Below, piece by piece: positions 35,306 through 42,864 of a stretch of DNA of 64,000 nucleotides. The position numbers and the translations under genes were made by a program. Position 1 is the first letter of the stretch; each line of letters begins with the position of its first letter. The DNA is from Mesobacillus campisalis (GTDB lineage: Bacteria; Bacillota; Bacilli; Bacillales; Cytobacillaceae). The notes beneath the pieces were generated by a model. That model searched no databases. It had not been told where the DNA came from and saw only the letters and a program-made list of their open reading frames with translations. The stretch spans positions 1-64,000 of the forward strand of contig NZ_LAYY01000004.1 of the NCBI RefSeq assembly GCF_000986785.1, read 5' to 3'.

Positions 35306-36508
35306 ATGGTTAGGATAGTCTATAAACTCAGGCCAGCACCCTATTGGCGTATCCCCGAGCATGAAAGTTGGTTTTCCGACATGGCGGCTAAGGGATGCCA
35401 TCTAAAAAAGGTGGGATTACATTTTGCCAAGTTTGTAAAAGGGGAGCCAAAAAATACGAGGTACAGGATCGAAGCTTCCAGCAGAAAGAGGATGGAGCCG
35501 GAACAAATACAGGAAAACAGTGAAAAAGGGTGGGAGTATGTCGATGGCTATCAATATTTTCATGTGTTTTCCTCTCCTGCCGAGTTCAATGCCCTCGAAC
35601 TTCATCAAGATCCCTTGGAGTATTCGTCCCAATTAAAAGAAGTTGAAAGCCAACTATCTGCGAAGGCTAGCATTTCTTTTTTTGGCCTTTTTCTAATGAT
35701 GCTGCTGATAGCTTCGTTTTGGTTTATTGATGGGACGCCTATGCTGGTTTTGATCGAAGGAGTGGTCATTCCGCAAACGGTTTTAACGTTATTCATTGCA
35801 AACACGACTTTGAATCTGCAGCGCGCAGCTAGTTCAATCTCTGCTTTGCGAAGGGATTTGAGCGATGGAAAGCCAATAGGACATGTCGCTCCCGAAAAGA
35901 AGCACCACCGCTTAAGTGCGATAACTGCTTTCATTTTTACATTAATCATTGGTTTAAGCGCTATCCTGCCCATTATCCAGCTTGTTGAAAATGAAGCCAG
36001 TACTTTGCCGGAAACAAGTGAAAACCTGCCGATTGTCCGTTTGGCAGAGGTGGATCAGACCCCGGGGCTGGTCAGGACGGAGCCTTCCGATTTTGATGAG
36101 GAAATTGACTGGGGCAACTATTACAGTGTCCAGTGGAGTCCGCTTGCTCCTGTGCAATATGAAGCATACGAGTCAGGTGTGATATCGGGGGAATTGTGGA
36201 AGGACGACAGCGGCGACGGCGAATATTTACCAACCATCCATTCAAGGGTCTTTCAGCTGCGTCCTCCAGGAATGTCAGACCGCCTAATGGCGGACTTAAT
36301 GAAAAGGTACAGTTACAGCTCCAGTGAGAAAAATTACGCTGAAATAAACCACCCAGATGTTGATTCCCTGGTGATTCATGAAGAGGGGGATTTGAAAGAA
36401 GTATTTGCTTCCAAAGGTAAAACGGTTCTATATGTGCAGTACTTCGGCCGTGCAGAAATGGAAGACATCATCGAGCAAAGCATAGGGAAGGTTCTTCAGT
36501 TTCAATAG
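35306..36508 (+). CDS. DUF2812 membrane protein
   Basis: The 400-residue protein has an N-terminal DUF2812 region (about 5-95) with HESWFSDMAAKGCHLKKVG and TRYRIE, then three hydrophobic helices (near 120-140, 146-168 and 210-230) and a large C-terminal domain of about 160 residues. DUF2812 proteins often sit beside PadR-type regulators, but none is visible here. GAAAAGGTG lies just upstream of ATG 35306; a GTG at 35297 lies inside that site and is less likely. The role is unknown. Confidence 0.85.
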   Translation: MVRIVYKLRPAPYWRIPEHESWFSDMAAKGCHLKKVGLHFAKFVKGEPKNTRYRIEASSRKRMEPEQIQENSEKGWEYVDGYQYFHVFSSPAEFNALELHQDPLEYSSQLKEVESQLSAKASISFFGLFLMMLLIASFWFIDGTPMLVLIEGVVIPQTVLTLFIANTTLNLQRAASSISALRRDLSDGKPIGHVAPEKKHHRLSAITAFIFTLIIGLSAILPIIQLVENEASTLPETSENLPIVRLAEVDQTPGLVRTEPSDFDEEIDWGNYYSVQWSPLAPVQYEAYESGVISGELWKDDSGDGEYLPTIHSRVFQLRPPGMSDRLMADLMKRYSYSSSEKNYAEINHPDVDSLVIHEEGDLKEVFASKGKTVLYVQYFGRAEMEDIIEQSIGKVLQFQ

Positions 36509-36562
36509 CCTTGGCAAAAGGAAAAAAGCAAGAATTTTATTACCGCCGGGCCATAAATATGA

Positions 36563-36590
36563 AGAAGAGAACCGTCCCCATGAATCGAGG
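36563..36590 (-). repeat. REP-like short repeat in the leader of the next gene
   Basis: AAGAGAACCGTCCCCATGAA is the reverse orientation of the GGGGACGGTTCT family. It ends about 10 nt before the start codon at 36598, adjacent to the ribosome binding site. Confidence 0.75.
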
Positions 36591-36597
36591 TGGAAGG

Positions 36598-37122
36598 ATG
36601 AATTTGCATGGGAGATTCAGAAGCTTTAACAAGACGACAAAGCTTGTTCTGGGGGCAAATTTGGTTGGGATTGCGGCTGTGCTGCAGGCTGCCGGCGGCT
36701 TTTTGCCTGGTATCGGCTATGTAATTAGCCCGCTAGCCACAGCCCCTATCCTGCTGTGTTCACTGTTTTCCATTCCATTTGGATTCATGTCCTACTTGCT
36801 GACGATTTTGCTGCTGCTCATCATCCAGCCAGCGGAACTGATGATTTTCCCTTTTACAACAGGGCTGTTGGGACTCGGCATCGGGGCCTCTTTTTCTTTT
36901 TTCAGAAAAAGATTGACCGTCATTGCTGGCGGTGCGATTCCTTTAACACTAGGTATTATAAGTCTATTATATTTTTTCCGATTTCCGATTCTCGGTCCAG
37001 CCTTCTCCGGGTCCTTTTCCATCCTCACAGCTGGAGGCATTTTTGTATTTGCTTTCCTTTATAGCTGGTTATGGGTGGAGATGGCTTTGCTCCTGCTTAA
37101 AAGGATAAGCAGGTTTCGTTAG
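36598..37122 (+). CDS. multi-spanning membrane protein of unknown function
   Basis: The 174-residue protein has a basic N-terminus (NLHGRFRSFNKTTKL) and about five hydrophobic helices, with a Pro/Gly-rich AAGGFLPGIGYVISPLATAP segment reminiscent of ECF-transporter S components; no specific family was recognised. ATG 36598 is preceded by AGGTGG. The open frame extends upstream to 36511 through the REP-like repeat, and translation of that part would be repeat-derived, so I exclude it. It begins 90 nt after the DUF2812 gene. Confidence 0.78.
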   Translation: MNLHGRFRSFNKTTKLVLGANLVGIAAVLQAAGGFLPGIGYVISPLATAPILLCSLFSIPFGFMSYLLTILLLLIIQPAELMIFPFTTGLLGLGIGASFSFFRKRLTVIAGGAIPLTLGIISLLYFFRFPILGPAFSGSFSILTAGGIFVFAFLYSWLWVEMALLLLKRISRFR

Positions 37123-37125
37123 AAA

Positions 37126-38523
37126 TTATGGAAGAATTTCAAAAACTCCGCCCTGGTTAAGGTCGGTGACTCTGGCAGAGCCATACACTCCCAGAAACAG
37201 CCTGGTTTGGTTCAGGTCCGTTCCAAGGCTGACAAAATGGGCGGGTTGATTCCCGAATTCATAATCAATCTGGATCTCATGAAAATCATTCTGTTTCCCA
37301 TTTGGTTTCACCGATGTATAAGCCAGCGCCCCTCTGACAGGCTTAGAGTATTTCCGGGCAAAATCGGTAAACACAACGCTTCCTGTTAGGCCAGGAATAT
37401 TTCTTCCCATATAGGCCTGCACACCTGTCAGTGCAGTTCCTGCAAACTTGCCGGCCCGGGCATCCTGGTGATAGTAGCTGGTTAATGGATGCAGGCGGCA
37501 GGATGCAAGTGACACAGCTTCCTGGTAAAAAGCCATTATCTTTTCATCCAAAGCCTGGTTTTCGGTACACGCTCTCGGGACTAAAGCGGGAAGACCGCCT
37601 TCCCAGCCTCTCCAGCCAAAATTGATCAAACCCTTTGTGTTCATGGAGGAGGCCTGGGCAAGCAGAGGAACGGGAACGGGTTGATAGTGTGTGAATGAAA
37701 AAATCGACTCAATCAATTCCTGCCCAACATTGCCTGCATATTTAATAAACTGATTATGAAACCTTTGGTAGGAAATTCCGGGTATATTACGTACCCCTTT
37801 GGCGATCACCGTCAGCGTTGCCTGTATAGCTGAAGGAAGTTCGTCAAATCGGGTGACAATGGGCGGATCGCCATTGGATGGATTTTTCCTTACATCGATT
37901 TCAATGATTTTACCTGCGATTTCGAGATTGTCCTGGCTTAAGTTAAAAGGGTCAAACCCTGAACCGCCATCTCCGGTTGTCAAAACAAGCCTGCCGGTTT
38001 CAGGTGAAAAGGTTAAACTGTTGACTCCATTATGATTAAAAAACGGCCTGCGCAAATGAAGCAATGTCCGCCGCTTGCGGGGCTCGCCATTTGGCAGATG
38101 AACCCATTCTTCAACGGTATCAATATGATCAAATTGAGTCTCGCGATTGGTCCATCGCAGGTTTAATGAAGGAGGGTCGCACGGGTTGGGCTGAAATGAA
38201 TCGGGAAGGGCGCCTGGTCCCTGCGTTCCAGCGGCCGAATAATGTAGATAAAACAGCCCGTTATAATAAAATTCGGGATGGAAAGCGAGCCCCAGCAAGC
38301 CCCGTTCATCATATCCCCCACGGGAAGCACCCAGCTTGATGATCCTCGGACGAATGTCCAAAAAAAGCCTTAAGCCAGAATCTCCTATGTAAAAAATTTC
38401 TCCAACCTGGGTCGCGATAAACAGCCTTTCCATGGAGTCGCCCGGAATTACCGCCGTTTTTATAACAGTGGGCAAATTAATGTTCCTGGCGATTGGGCGT
38501 AAACCAACCTTCAATTTTCTCAA
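37126..38523 (-). CDS. GSDH-type PQQ-dependent sugar dehydrogenase-like beta-propeller
   Basis: The protein of about 465 residues has the six-bladed propeller motifs of soluble glucose dehydrogenase-like (GSDH/HHIP) proteins: DERGLLGLAFHPEF, FFNHNGVNSLTFSPETG with the catalytic-type His, LVLTTGDGGSGFDPFN and INFGWRGWEGG. Unlike most relatives it has no signal peptide or lipobox, so it would be cytoplasmic, where PQQ use is unexpected. I place the start at TTG 38523, 11 nt after GGAG; a GTG at 38535 abuts the Shine-Dalgarno sequence and would add four residues. It is convergent with the preceding gene (3 nt between stops). Confidence 0.85.
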   Translation of the reverse strand: MRKLKVGLRPIARNINLPTVIKTAVIPGDSMERLFIATQVGEIFYIGDSGLRLFLDIRPRIIKLGASRGGYDERGLLGLAFHPEFYYNGLFYLHYSAAGTQGPGALPDSFQPNPCDPPSLNLRWTNRETQFDHIDTVEEWVHLPNGEPRKRRTLLHLRRPFFNHNGVNSLTFSPETGRLVLTTGDGGSGFDPFNLSQDNLEIAGKIIEIDVRKNPSNGDPPIVTRFDELPSAIQATLTVIAKGVRNIPGISYQRFHNQFIKYAGNVGQELIESIFSFTHYQPVPVPLLAQASSMNTKGLINFGWRGWEGGLPALVPRACTENQALDEKIMAFYQEAVSLASCRLHPLTSYYHQDARAGKFAGTALTGVQAYMGRNIPGLTGSVVFTDFARKYSKPVRGALAYTSVKPNGKQNDFHEIQIDYEFGNQPAHFVSLGTDLNQTRLFLGVYGSARVTDLNQGGVFEILP

Positions 38524-38616
38524 CTCTGCTCGCACTCCTTTTAGAATGTTTTTATAAGAATATGACGCAAACGAGCTAAGGAGAATGATAATCTTTGAAT
38601 GGAGCCGGCTGCCAAT

Positions 38617-38642
38617 TGAAAAAACCGATCCAGAGAATCGGT
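38617..38642 (-). terminator. terminator after YczE-like gene
   Basis: On the minus strand ACCGAT and ATCGGT pair (38642-38637 with 38629-38624), followed by six T. Confidence 0.75.
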
Positions 38643-38671
38643 GTTCTTCATTTTAAGATTTAATTATGAAC

Positions 38672-39319
38672 CTATGCACTGTACGTTTTTGGTTTTGGTG
38701 CTTGTTGAATGACAATCCGGCGATTGTAAAAATCCAGCAAGAGGCCCATTCCAAACATGCACAACACCGTACCAATGCCAAGGCCTGTCACATGCCGATG
38801 AAAAAGCATGATAACGAGGCTGATGGAAATCGGGATGCTCATAAAAACAATATTTCCTATTGAATAATTGTTCATCCGCTCACCAAACGCTTTCAGAAGA
38901 TAGTCAGGCGGCAGATACACATCGCTTGCCTGAAAGTAAATACACAGGGCGAGGGCCACAAGATTGATTCCGATTAATAAGTATAAGCCGCGGACCCAAA
39001 TATTTTCAGGGACATAGATCTTGTGATGCAGGTACATAAACAAATCGATGGACAGTCCAAAAGCAAAGGCAAGAGCCAAGCTTTTAATAACCAGGCCCAA
39101 AGTAAACTGTACCTTCATTAAGCGGCTAAGGATGAAGGAAAAGAGATTCAATAAAATGATGCACACGCCAACAGAGAACGGCAGGACGGTTTCCAGGTTT
39201 TGCCCGGCAGCAGTCCATGGGGCGCTTCCTAGGTCGGCAATGATCATAAAGCTGTTTCCGAGAGCGTTTAACGATATGGAAAAAATAAATAATAAAACAT
39301 TCACAGGCAGATTTTTCAT
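38672..39319 (-). CDS. YczE/YitT-like integral membrane protein
   Basis: The 215-residue protein has five predicted helices. The N-terminal NVLLFIFSISLNALGNSFMI and IADLGSAPWTA, with GLGIGTVLCMFGMG near the end, match the YczE/YyaS family as I recall it. The function is unknown. CGGAGGT precedes the ATG by about 7 nt. It lies downstream of a terminator and upstream of its own, so it is monocistronic. Confidence 0.88.
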   Translation of the reverse strand: MKNLPVNVLLFIFSISLNALGNSFMIIADLGSAPWTAAGQNLETVLPFSVGVCIILLNLFSFILSRLMKVQFTLGLVIKSLALAFAFGLSIDLFMYLHHKIYVPENIWVRGLYLLIGINLVALALCIYFQASDVYLPPDYLLKAFGERMNNYSIGNIVFMSIPISISLVIMLFHRHVTGLGIGTVLCMFGMGLLLDFYNRRIVIQQAPKPKTYSA

Positions 39320-39426
39320 TATGACCTCCGATTTGTCACCGTGTAAACTTCTAAACCCTGTTAGGAAGGTACCTAAACCTTTAGTTCTAAAAGGTGATAA
39401 TGATGATCATTAAAGTATTCCCATAT

Positions 39427-39464
39427 AAAAAAGCATGGATTTTAATTAGAATACCATGCTTTTT
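39427..39464 (-). terminator. terminator after VOC gene
   Basis: AAAAAAGCATGG (39427-39438) pairs with CCATGCTTTTT (39454-39464). It serves the minus-strand VOC gene 17 nt away, with T residues on both strands. Confidence 0.85.
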
Positions 39465-39480
39465 GGAGTATTAAGCCTGT

Positions 39481-39858
39481 CTATTTATCTTCACGCAGCA
39501 AGTAGGTGTTTCCGTCCTGGTCCTTAAAGGTGAACATGGTGCCAAAAGGCATTCTTTGCAATTCGTCCACTTCTACTCCATTTTGCTTCATTTTTTCATA
39601 AGCAGACTCTATATCCGTTGTACTGAACAGAATGGATGGATGGGAAACAGCAGAAGGATTTTGTCGTTCCATTGCTGACTTTGAGTATAGAACCAGCGTA
39701 GTAAATTCGTCTTCACTTGGTCCCACTTCAATCCAAGACATGTTCGGTCCCATAGCTTGTTCGAATTTCAGGACGAAGCCAACCTTGTTAAGCCAAAAAT
39801 CTTTCGCCTGTTCCTGATCATTTACATAAACCGTTACTTTTCCTATTTTATTAATCAT
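39481..39858 (-). CDS. VOC-family (glyoxalase/bleomycin-resistance-like) protein
   Basis: The 125-residue single-domain protein begins INKIGKVTVYVNDQEQAKDF after the initiator and contains FWLNKVGFVLKFEQ, HPSILFSTTDIESAYEKM and TMFTFKDQDGNTYLL, the two beta-alpha-beta-beta-beta modules of the vicinal oxygen chelate fold. Members include lyases, dioxygenases and resistance proteins; the substrate is unknown. AAAGGAG precedes the ATG by about 9 nt. Confidence 0.92.
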   Translation of the reverse strand: MINKIGKVTVYVNDQEQAKDFWLNKVGFVLKFEQAMGPNMSWIEVGPSEDEFTTLVLYSKSAMERQNPSAVSHPSILFSTTDIESAYEKMKQNGVEVDELQRMPFGTMFTFKDQDGNTYLLREDK

Positions 39859-39927
39859 GTAAGAAAGCTCCTTTATTTTTCTTATCCTTTATCAAAGATA
39901 ATTTTACCATTTCATCAATAACAATAG

Positions 39928-39958
39928 AAGCGCAGGGACTGTTTCCCGTGCATCAATT
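39928..39958 (+). repeat. diverged REP-like repeat
   Basis: GAAGCGCAGGGACTGTTTCC followed by CGTGCATCAATTC keeps the outline of the GGGGACGGTTCT family with several changes. It lies between divergent genes. Confidence 0.5.
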
Positions 39959-40057
39959 CATAAGGCCCGCGGCTCCTAATATACATAAGAAGGGGAATAC
40001 TCGGGGGATACCGAATTATATTTCTGATAGGTCAAAATATGGATTGGGGGAAAAGGC

Positions 40058-41107
40058 GTGAGGATTCTAATCCTGGGCGGTACGCGGTTTTTGGGAAAAG
40101 CACTTGTAGAGGTAGGGCTGAAGAGGGGGCATGATATTACGCTGTTTAATCGCGGGAATCACCCCATCACGGTTCCTGAAGTGAAGCAGCTGATTGGTGA
40201 CCGGGACGGCGATGTGTCACAGCTGGAAAATCAGAAGTTTGACCTTGTCATGGACACATGCGGCTTCGCTCCGCACCATATCAGGAAAATCGCGGCTGTA
40301 CTAGATAAGAATATCGAGCATTATACGTACATATCCAGCATTTCCGTTTATAAGGATTGGATTCCTCTCCATATCACGGAAGATTACCACTTACAGAGCA
40401 TGACCACGGAGCAGCTGAAAGAGGTAGAAGAAGGAATAGTCTCCCCGTACGAGCATTACGGTGCATTGAAAGTCCTCTGTGAGAAGGAAGCAGAGAAACA
40501 CTGGCCGGGGCGCGTGCTGCAGGTAAGGGCGGGGCAGCTTGTGGGGAAATTTGATTATACGGACCGGCTCCCATACTGGGTTCAACGGACTGAAAAAGGC
40601 GGAAGCATCATCGTGCCAGGCCGGCCAGAGCGCCCCGTCCAACTGATTGACATAAAGGATGTAGCCTCATGGGTGTTCAGGATGGCCGAAAATAGAAAAG
40701 CTGGCGTGTTTAATGTCACGGGACCAGATTATGAGTTGACGATGGGAGAATTGTTAAATACATGCAAAGCCGTAACAAACAGCGATGCAACATTCGTCTG
40801 GGCGGATGAAAAATTTATCTTGGAGCAGCAAATTCAACCATGGACAGAAATGCCCTTATGGATTCCTGAAGAATATCCTTTACCAGGACAAACGCAGCCG
40901 TGGAAAGGCGCGAACAGCATCTCCATAAAAAAAGCCTTGGACGCGGGACTTTCTTTCAGGCCACTTGCAGAAACCATTAACGATGTTTATAAATGGGAAA
41001 AAACAAGGGAAGATATAGGGCGAAAAGCAGGAATTCCACGTGAAAAAGAGGAAGAAGTGCTTATCAAGCATTGGCACGGTTCTACAGTTCATCCAAATAA
41101 AAACTGA
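40058..41107 (+). CDS. NAD-dependent epimerase/dehydratase-type extended SDR
   Basis: The 349-residue protein has the extended-SDR cofactor motif GGTRFLG (near residues 7-13), DLVMDTCGF, YISSISVYKD and a modified active site YEHYGALKVLCE (Tyr-x3-Lys as YGALK). VQLIDIKDVASWV and FNVTGPDYELTMGELL are typical of NAD-epimerase-like proteins. The substrate is unknown. The start is GTG 40058, after GGGGGAAAAGG. The gene is followed by a REP-like repeat. Confidence 0.9.
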   Translation: MRILILGGTRFLGKALVEVGLKRGHDITLFNRGNHPITVPEVKQLIGDRDGDVSQLENQKFDLVMDTCGFAPHHIRKIAAVLDKNIEHYTYISSISVYKDWIPLHITEDYHLQSMTTEQLKEVEEGIVSPYEHYGALKVLCEKEAEKHWPGRVLQVRAGQLVGKFDYTDRLPYWVQRTEKGGSIIVPGRPERPVQLIDIKDVASWVFRMAENRKAGVFNVTGPDYELTMGELLNTCKAVTNSDATFVWADEKFILEQQIQPWTEMPLWIPEEYPLPGQTQPWKGANSISIKKALDAGLSFRPLAETINDVYKWEKTREDIGRKAGIPREKEEEVLIKHWHGSTVHPNKN

Positions 41108-41108
41108 G

Positions 41109-41133
41109 GCAGAAGAACCGTCCCCATGCATCA
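41109..41133 (-). repeat. REP-like short repeat (reverse orientation)
   Basis: GCAGAAGAACCGTCCCCATG followed by CATCA begins about two nt after the epimerase stop. It merges into the AGGAGGGG ribosome binding site of the next gene. Confidence 0.8.
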
Positions 41134-41147
41134 GGAGGGGTTTGAAG

Positions 41148-41576
41148 TTGAGGTATGAGCAGGTGCAGTTTAGTGATGAGCTGAGGAAGAGGATTGAACA
41201 CACGGAAGGGGCCTTGCAGTCTTATATCGATGCGCTGTTGAGCGAGTACAATTCGGCTTTTGCGGAGTTAGAACTGGATTTTGAGGCTGGTTTGGAGCGG
41301 GAGGGAACCGATCCCTTTCAGCCTGGCTACAATTCCTCGGTTTCTATAGGGATTATTGATATAGATGGTGAAGTGCCGTATATTCATTTGATTAATATAT
41401 GGCAATGTGAGCGTACTTTTCTTGGACTGCCGATTTCGATGAATATTCCCGGCAGTAAGGTAACTGGGGAAATGCTCGACGAGTCCATAGAAGATATAAA
41501 GGAGGAGCTGAAGGAATTTCTCGAAGAAGTTCTTGCGGATGAACACGAACATGCGCTTAATGAACAGGGGCTGTAG
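41148..41576 (+). CDS. hypothetical protein, 142 residues
   Basis: An acidic, soluble-looking protein starting RYEQVQFSDELRKRIEHTEG after the initiator, with a long acidic C-terminal helix (ESIEDIKEELKEFLEEVLAD). The middle part contains SVSIGIIDIDGEVPYIHLIN, probable beta strands. No family was recognised. The start is TTG 41148, with AGGAGGGG 7 nt upstream. The frame remains open to 41040 across the REP-like repeat and the end of the previous gene; I exclude that part. Confidence 0.75.
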   Translation: MRYEQVQFSDELRKRIEHTEGALQSYIDALLSEYNSAFAELELDFEAGLEREGTDPFQPGYNSSVSIGIIDIDGEVPYIHLINIWQCERTFLGLPISMNIPGSKVTGEMLDESIEDIKEELKEFLEEVLADEHEHALNEQGL

Positions 41577-41675
41577 GTAAGAAGCTCGGCCATACATAAA
41601 GTATATTGGGGTGAGAAAGAATCACGTGAAACCTCCATACCTTTAAATCGTATGGTAAATAAAGGGGTGTTTGTT

Positions 41676-42182
41676 ATGGATAGCAGGGTCTACTTCAAGG
41701 ATCAAATGTTTTCGGCGGGAAGAACGGATATATATAATGAAAGTCAGGAAAAGGTCGGGAAGCTGGATTTGAAAAGTGCTTTTACTTCCAGCATGAGCGT
41801 GGAAAATGCACAAGGAGAACTCCTTGTGGAAGGGAGCTTCCCGTTCCTTTCCGGCAAATGGCTCGTTAAAACGCCTGATGGCCCGGAACTGGGGCGAGTC
41901 CGTGCGGCGTTTACCTTTTTCTCGAAGAAATATTACTATGATAAAGATTATGAGAGCTTTGAAATCGAGTCGCCAGCCTTTTCAAGAGAATATACAATCC
42001 TGAATGCCGGAAGACAAGAGGTGGCAAGCTTCAAAAAGGTGAACGGGTTCTTCCAGTCTGCCGCCTTTGAATTGAACAATGTTTCAGACTCCCTGCTGAC
42101 AGAAGAGCTGATTGCCGTGGTGATGGGGGTCAATGAAATTGAAAAACGCCGAAGAAATGCCAGCGCAAACGGCGGAGCATAA
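41676..42182 (+). CDS. LURP-one/tubby-C-like protein
   Basis: The 168-residue protein starts DSRVYFKDQMFSAGRTDIYN after the initiator, followed by KVGKLDLKSAFTSSMSV, GKWLVKTPDGPELGRVR and FEIESPAFSREYTILN. The repeated strands and I-Y-D/N-x-x-x-x-K-V-G-K-L-D pattern fit the LURP-one-related/tubby C-terminal-like barrel family, whose bacterial role is unknown. ATG 41676 follows AAAGGGGTG; upstream in-frame starts lack such a site. A pair of inverted REP-like repeats follows the stop. Confidence 0.75.
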   Translation: MDSRVYFKDQMFSAGRTDIYNESQEKVGKLDLKSAFTSSMSVENAQGELLVEGSFPFLSGKWLVKTPDGPELGRVRAAFTFFSKKYYYDKDYESFEIESPAFSREYTILNAGRQEVASFKKVNGFFQSAAFELNNVSDSLLTEELIAVVMGVNEIEKRRRNASANGGA

Positions 42183-42183
42183 A

Positions 42184-42246
42184 GAACGGTTCTCCGGCTT
42201 CCTCCAGGATAAAGAATGAAGCAGGAGAACCGTCCCCGTGTATCAT
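42184..42246. repeat. inverted pair of REP-like repeats
   Basis: A plus-oriented partial copy (GAACGGTTCTCCGGCTTCC from 42184) faces a minus-oriented copy (AAGCAGGAGAACCGTCCCC from about 42219). ACGGTTCTCC (42186-42195) and GGAGAACCGT (42224-42233) form a 10-bp perfect inverted repeat. It lies between convergent genes, and its distal end overlaps the stop codon of the HesB-like gene. Confidence 0.8.
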
Positions 42247-42548
42247 TTGACCAATTTCATTCCAAAGCTTAAGATTTCAAAGCTGGTTTTGAGGATGAAC
42301 CCGTAATTTTTTTTATGGTCGATGATAATATCTTCATCGATATGACGGATCACTTCAGGTTCGATGAGGATGGTAATACCATCGATTGTAAAGCCTTCAT
42401 CGTTTTCGGACTGCTCAGCCTGAGCAAGTTCATACACGTAGGTAGCACTTCAACCAGCCGTCTGGTACTCGTTAAGTCGAACGACGGGATTTTCTCCAAG
42501 CAAATCCTTGATTTGCTGGTCTGCGTTCTTTGTTATGGTCACTTTCAT
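42243..42548 (-). CDS. HesB/IscA-like protein with in-frame TGA (candidate selenoprotein)
   Basis: Seen: on the minus strand ATG 42548 has TTGAGGTG about 6 nt upstream. The frame reads KVTITKNADQQIKDLLGENP after the initiator, then VVRLNEYQTAG, a TGA at codon 33 (42452-42450), and continues in the same frame as SATYVYELAQAEQSENDEGF to a TGA stop at 42243, 101 residues in all. Known: HesB-like proteins bind Fe-S clusters through conserved cysteines, and some relatives (the HesB-like selenoprotein family) have selenocysteine in place of the first. Here the TGA follows A-G, where a Cys is expected. Inferred: UGA is read as Sec, or a Cys codon mutated to stop. Downstream coding is intact and a SECIS-like hairpin is present. 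A GTG at 42437 could give only a truncated 64-residue product. Confidence 0.68.
42412..42426 (-). promoter_or_regulatory. candidate bacterial SECIS hairpin
   Basis: In the mRNA, UGCUCA-GGC-UGAGCA forms a perfect 6-bp stem with a G-starting 3-nt loop, extendable by a U-G pair. The loop begins 30 nt after the in-frame UGA (29 nt between). As I recall the bacterial SECIS model, it asks for a 16-37 nt distance, a stem of at least 4 bp and G in the first two loop positions; all three hold. A hairpin of this size can occur by chance. Confidence 0.5.
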
Positions 42549-42745
42549 CTGTTTCACCTCAATATATATATTTCCTCTCCTGGCCTAAAAAAAACTTAGG
42601 TATGTAATTCGGAGAGGAAGGTCCATTAGTTAGTGGACGATGGAAGTATAACATGAATCGTCCTTAGGAGGGGGTATAAAGTCTTTTATAGCTGTTTGTC
42701 AGGCTTAAAACTCTCCTAGAAGATTTTGGCTGCAAGCATTTTTCT

Positions 42746-42833
42746 TTACCATCGTTTAAAAACAGGTTTATAATACGATAATAGTGATAATTAAGCTAGG
42801 ACCCAGGGCTCTATCATGTCGTGGTCCTTTTTT
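42746..42833 (+). promoter_or_regulatory. trhO promoter and leader hairpin with T run
   Basis: TTACCA (42746-42751), a 17-bp spacer and TATAAT (42769-42774) form a promoter. About 20 nt into the transcript, AGGACC (42798-42803) pairs with GGTCCT (42823-42828) and is followed by TTTTTT, a terminator-like hairpin 30 nt before the trhO start. This suggests attenuation. The rest of 42549-42745 includes a small hairpin (GTCCAT/GTGGAC near 42620) and no gene. Confidence 0.6.
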
Positions 42834-42864
42834 CATTTAGATTTAGAATTAGGTGGTAGAAGAA

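Noticed and set aside
42243-42437. A separate 64-residue gene starting at GTG 42437
   Set aside because: It lacks a ribosome binding site and begins in the middle of the HesB-like domain; the upstream frame with its own strong site explains it better.
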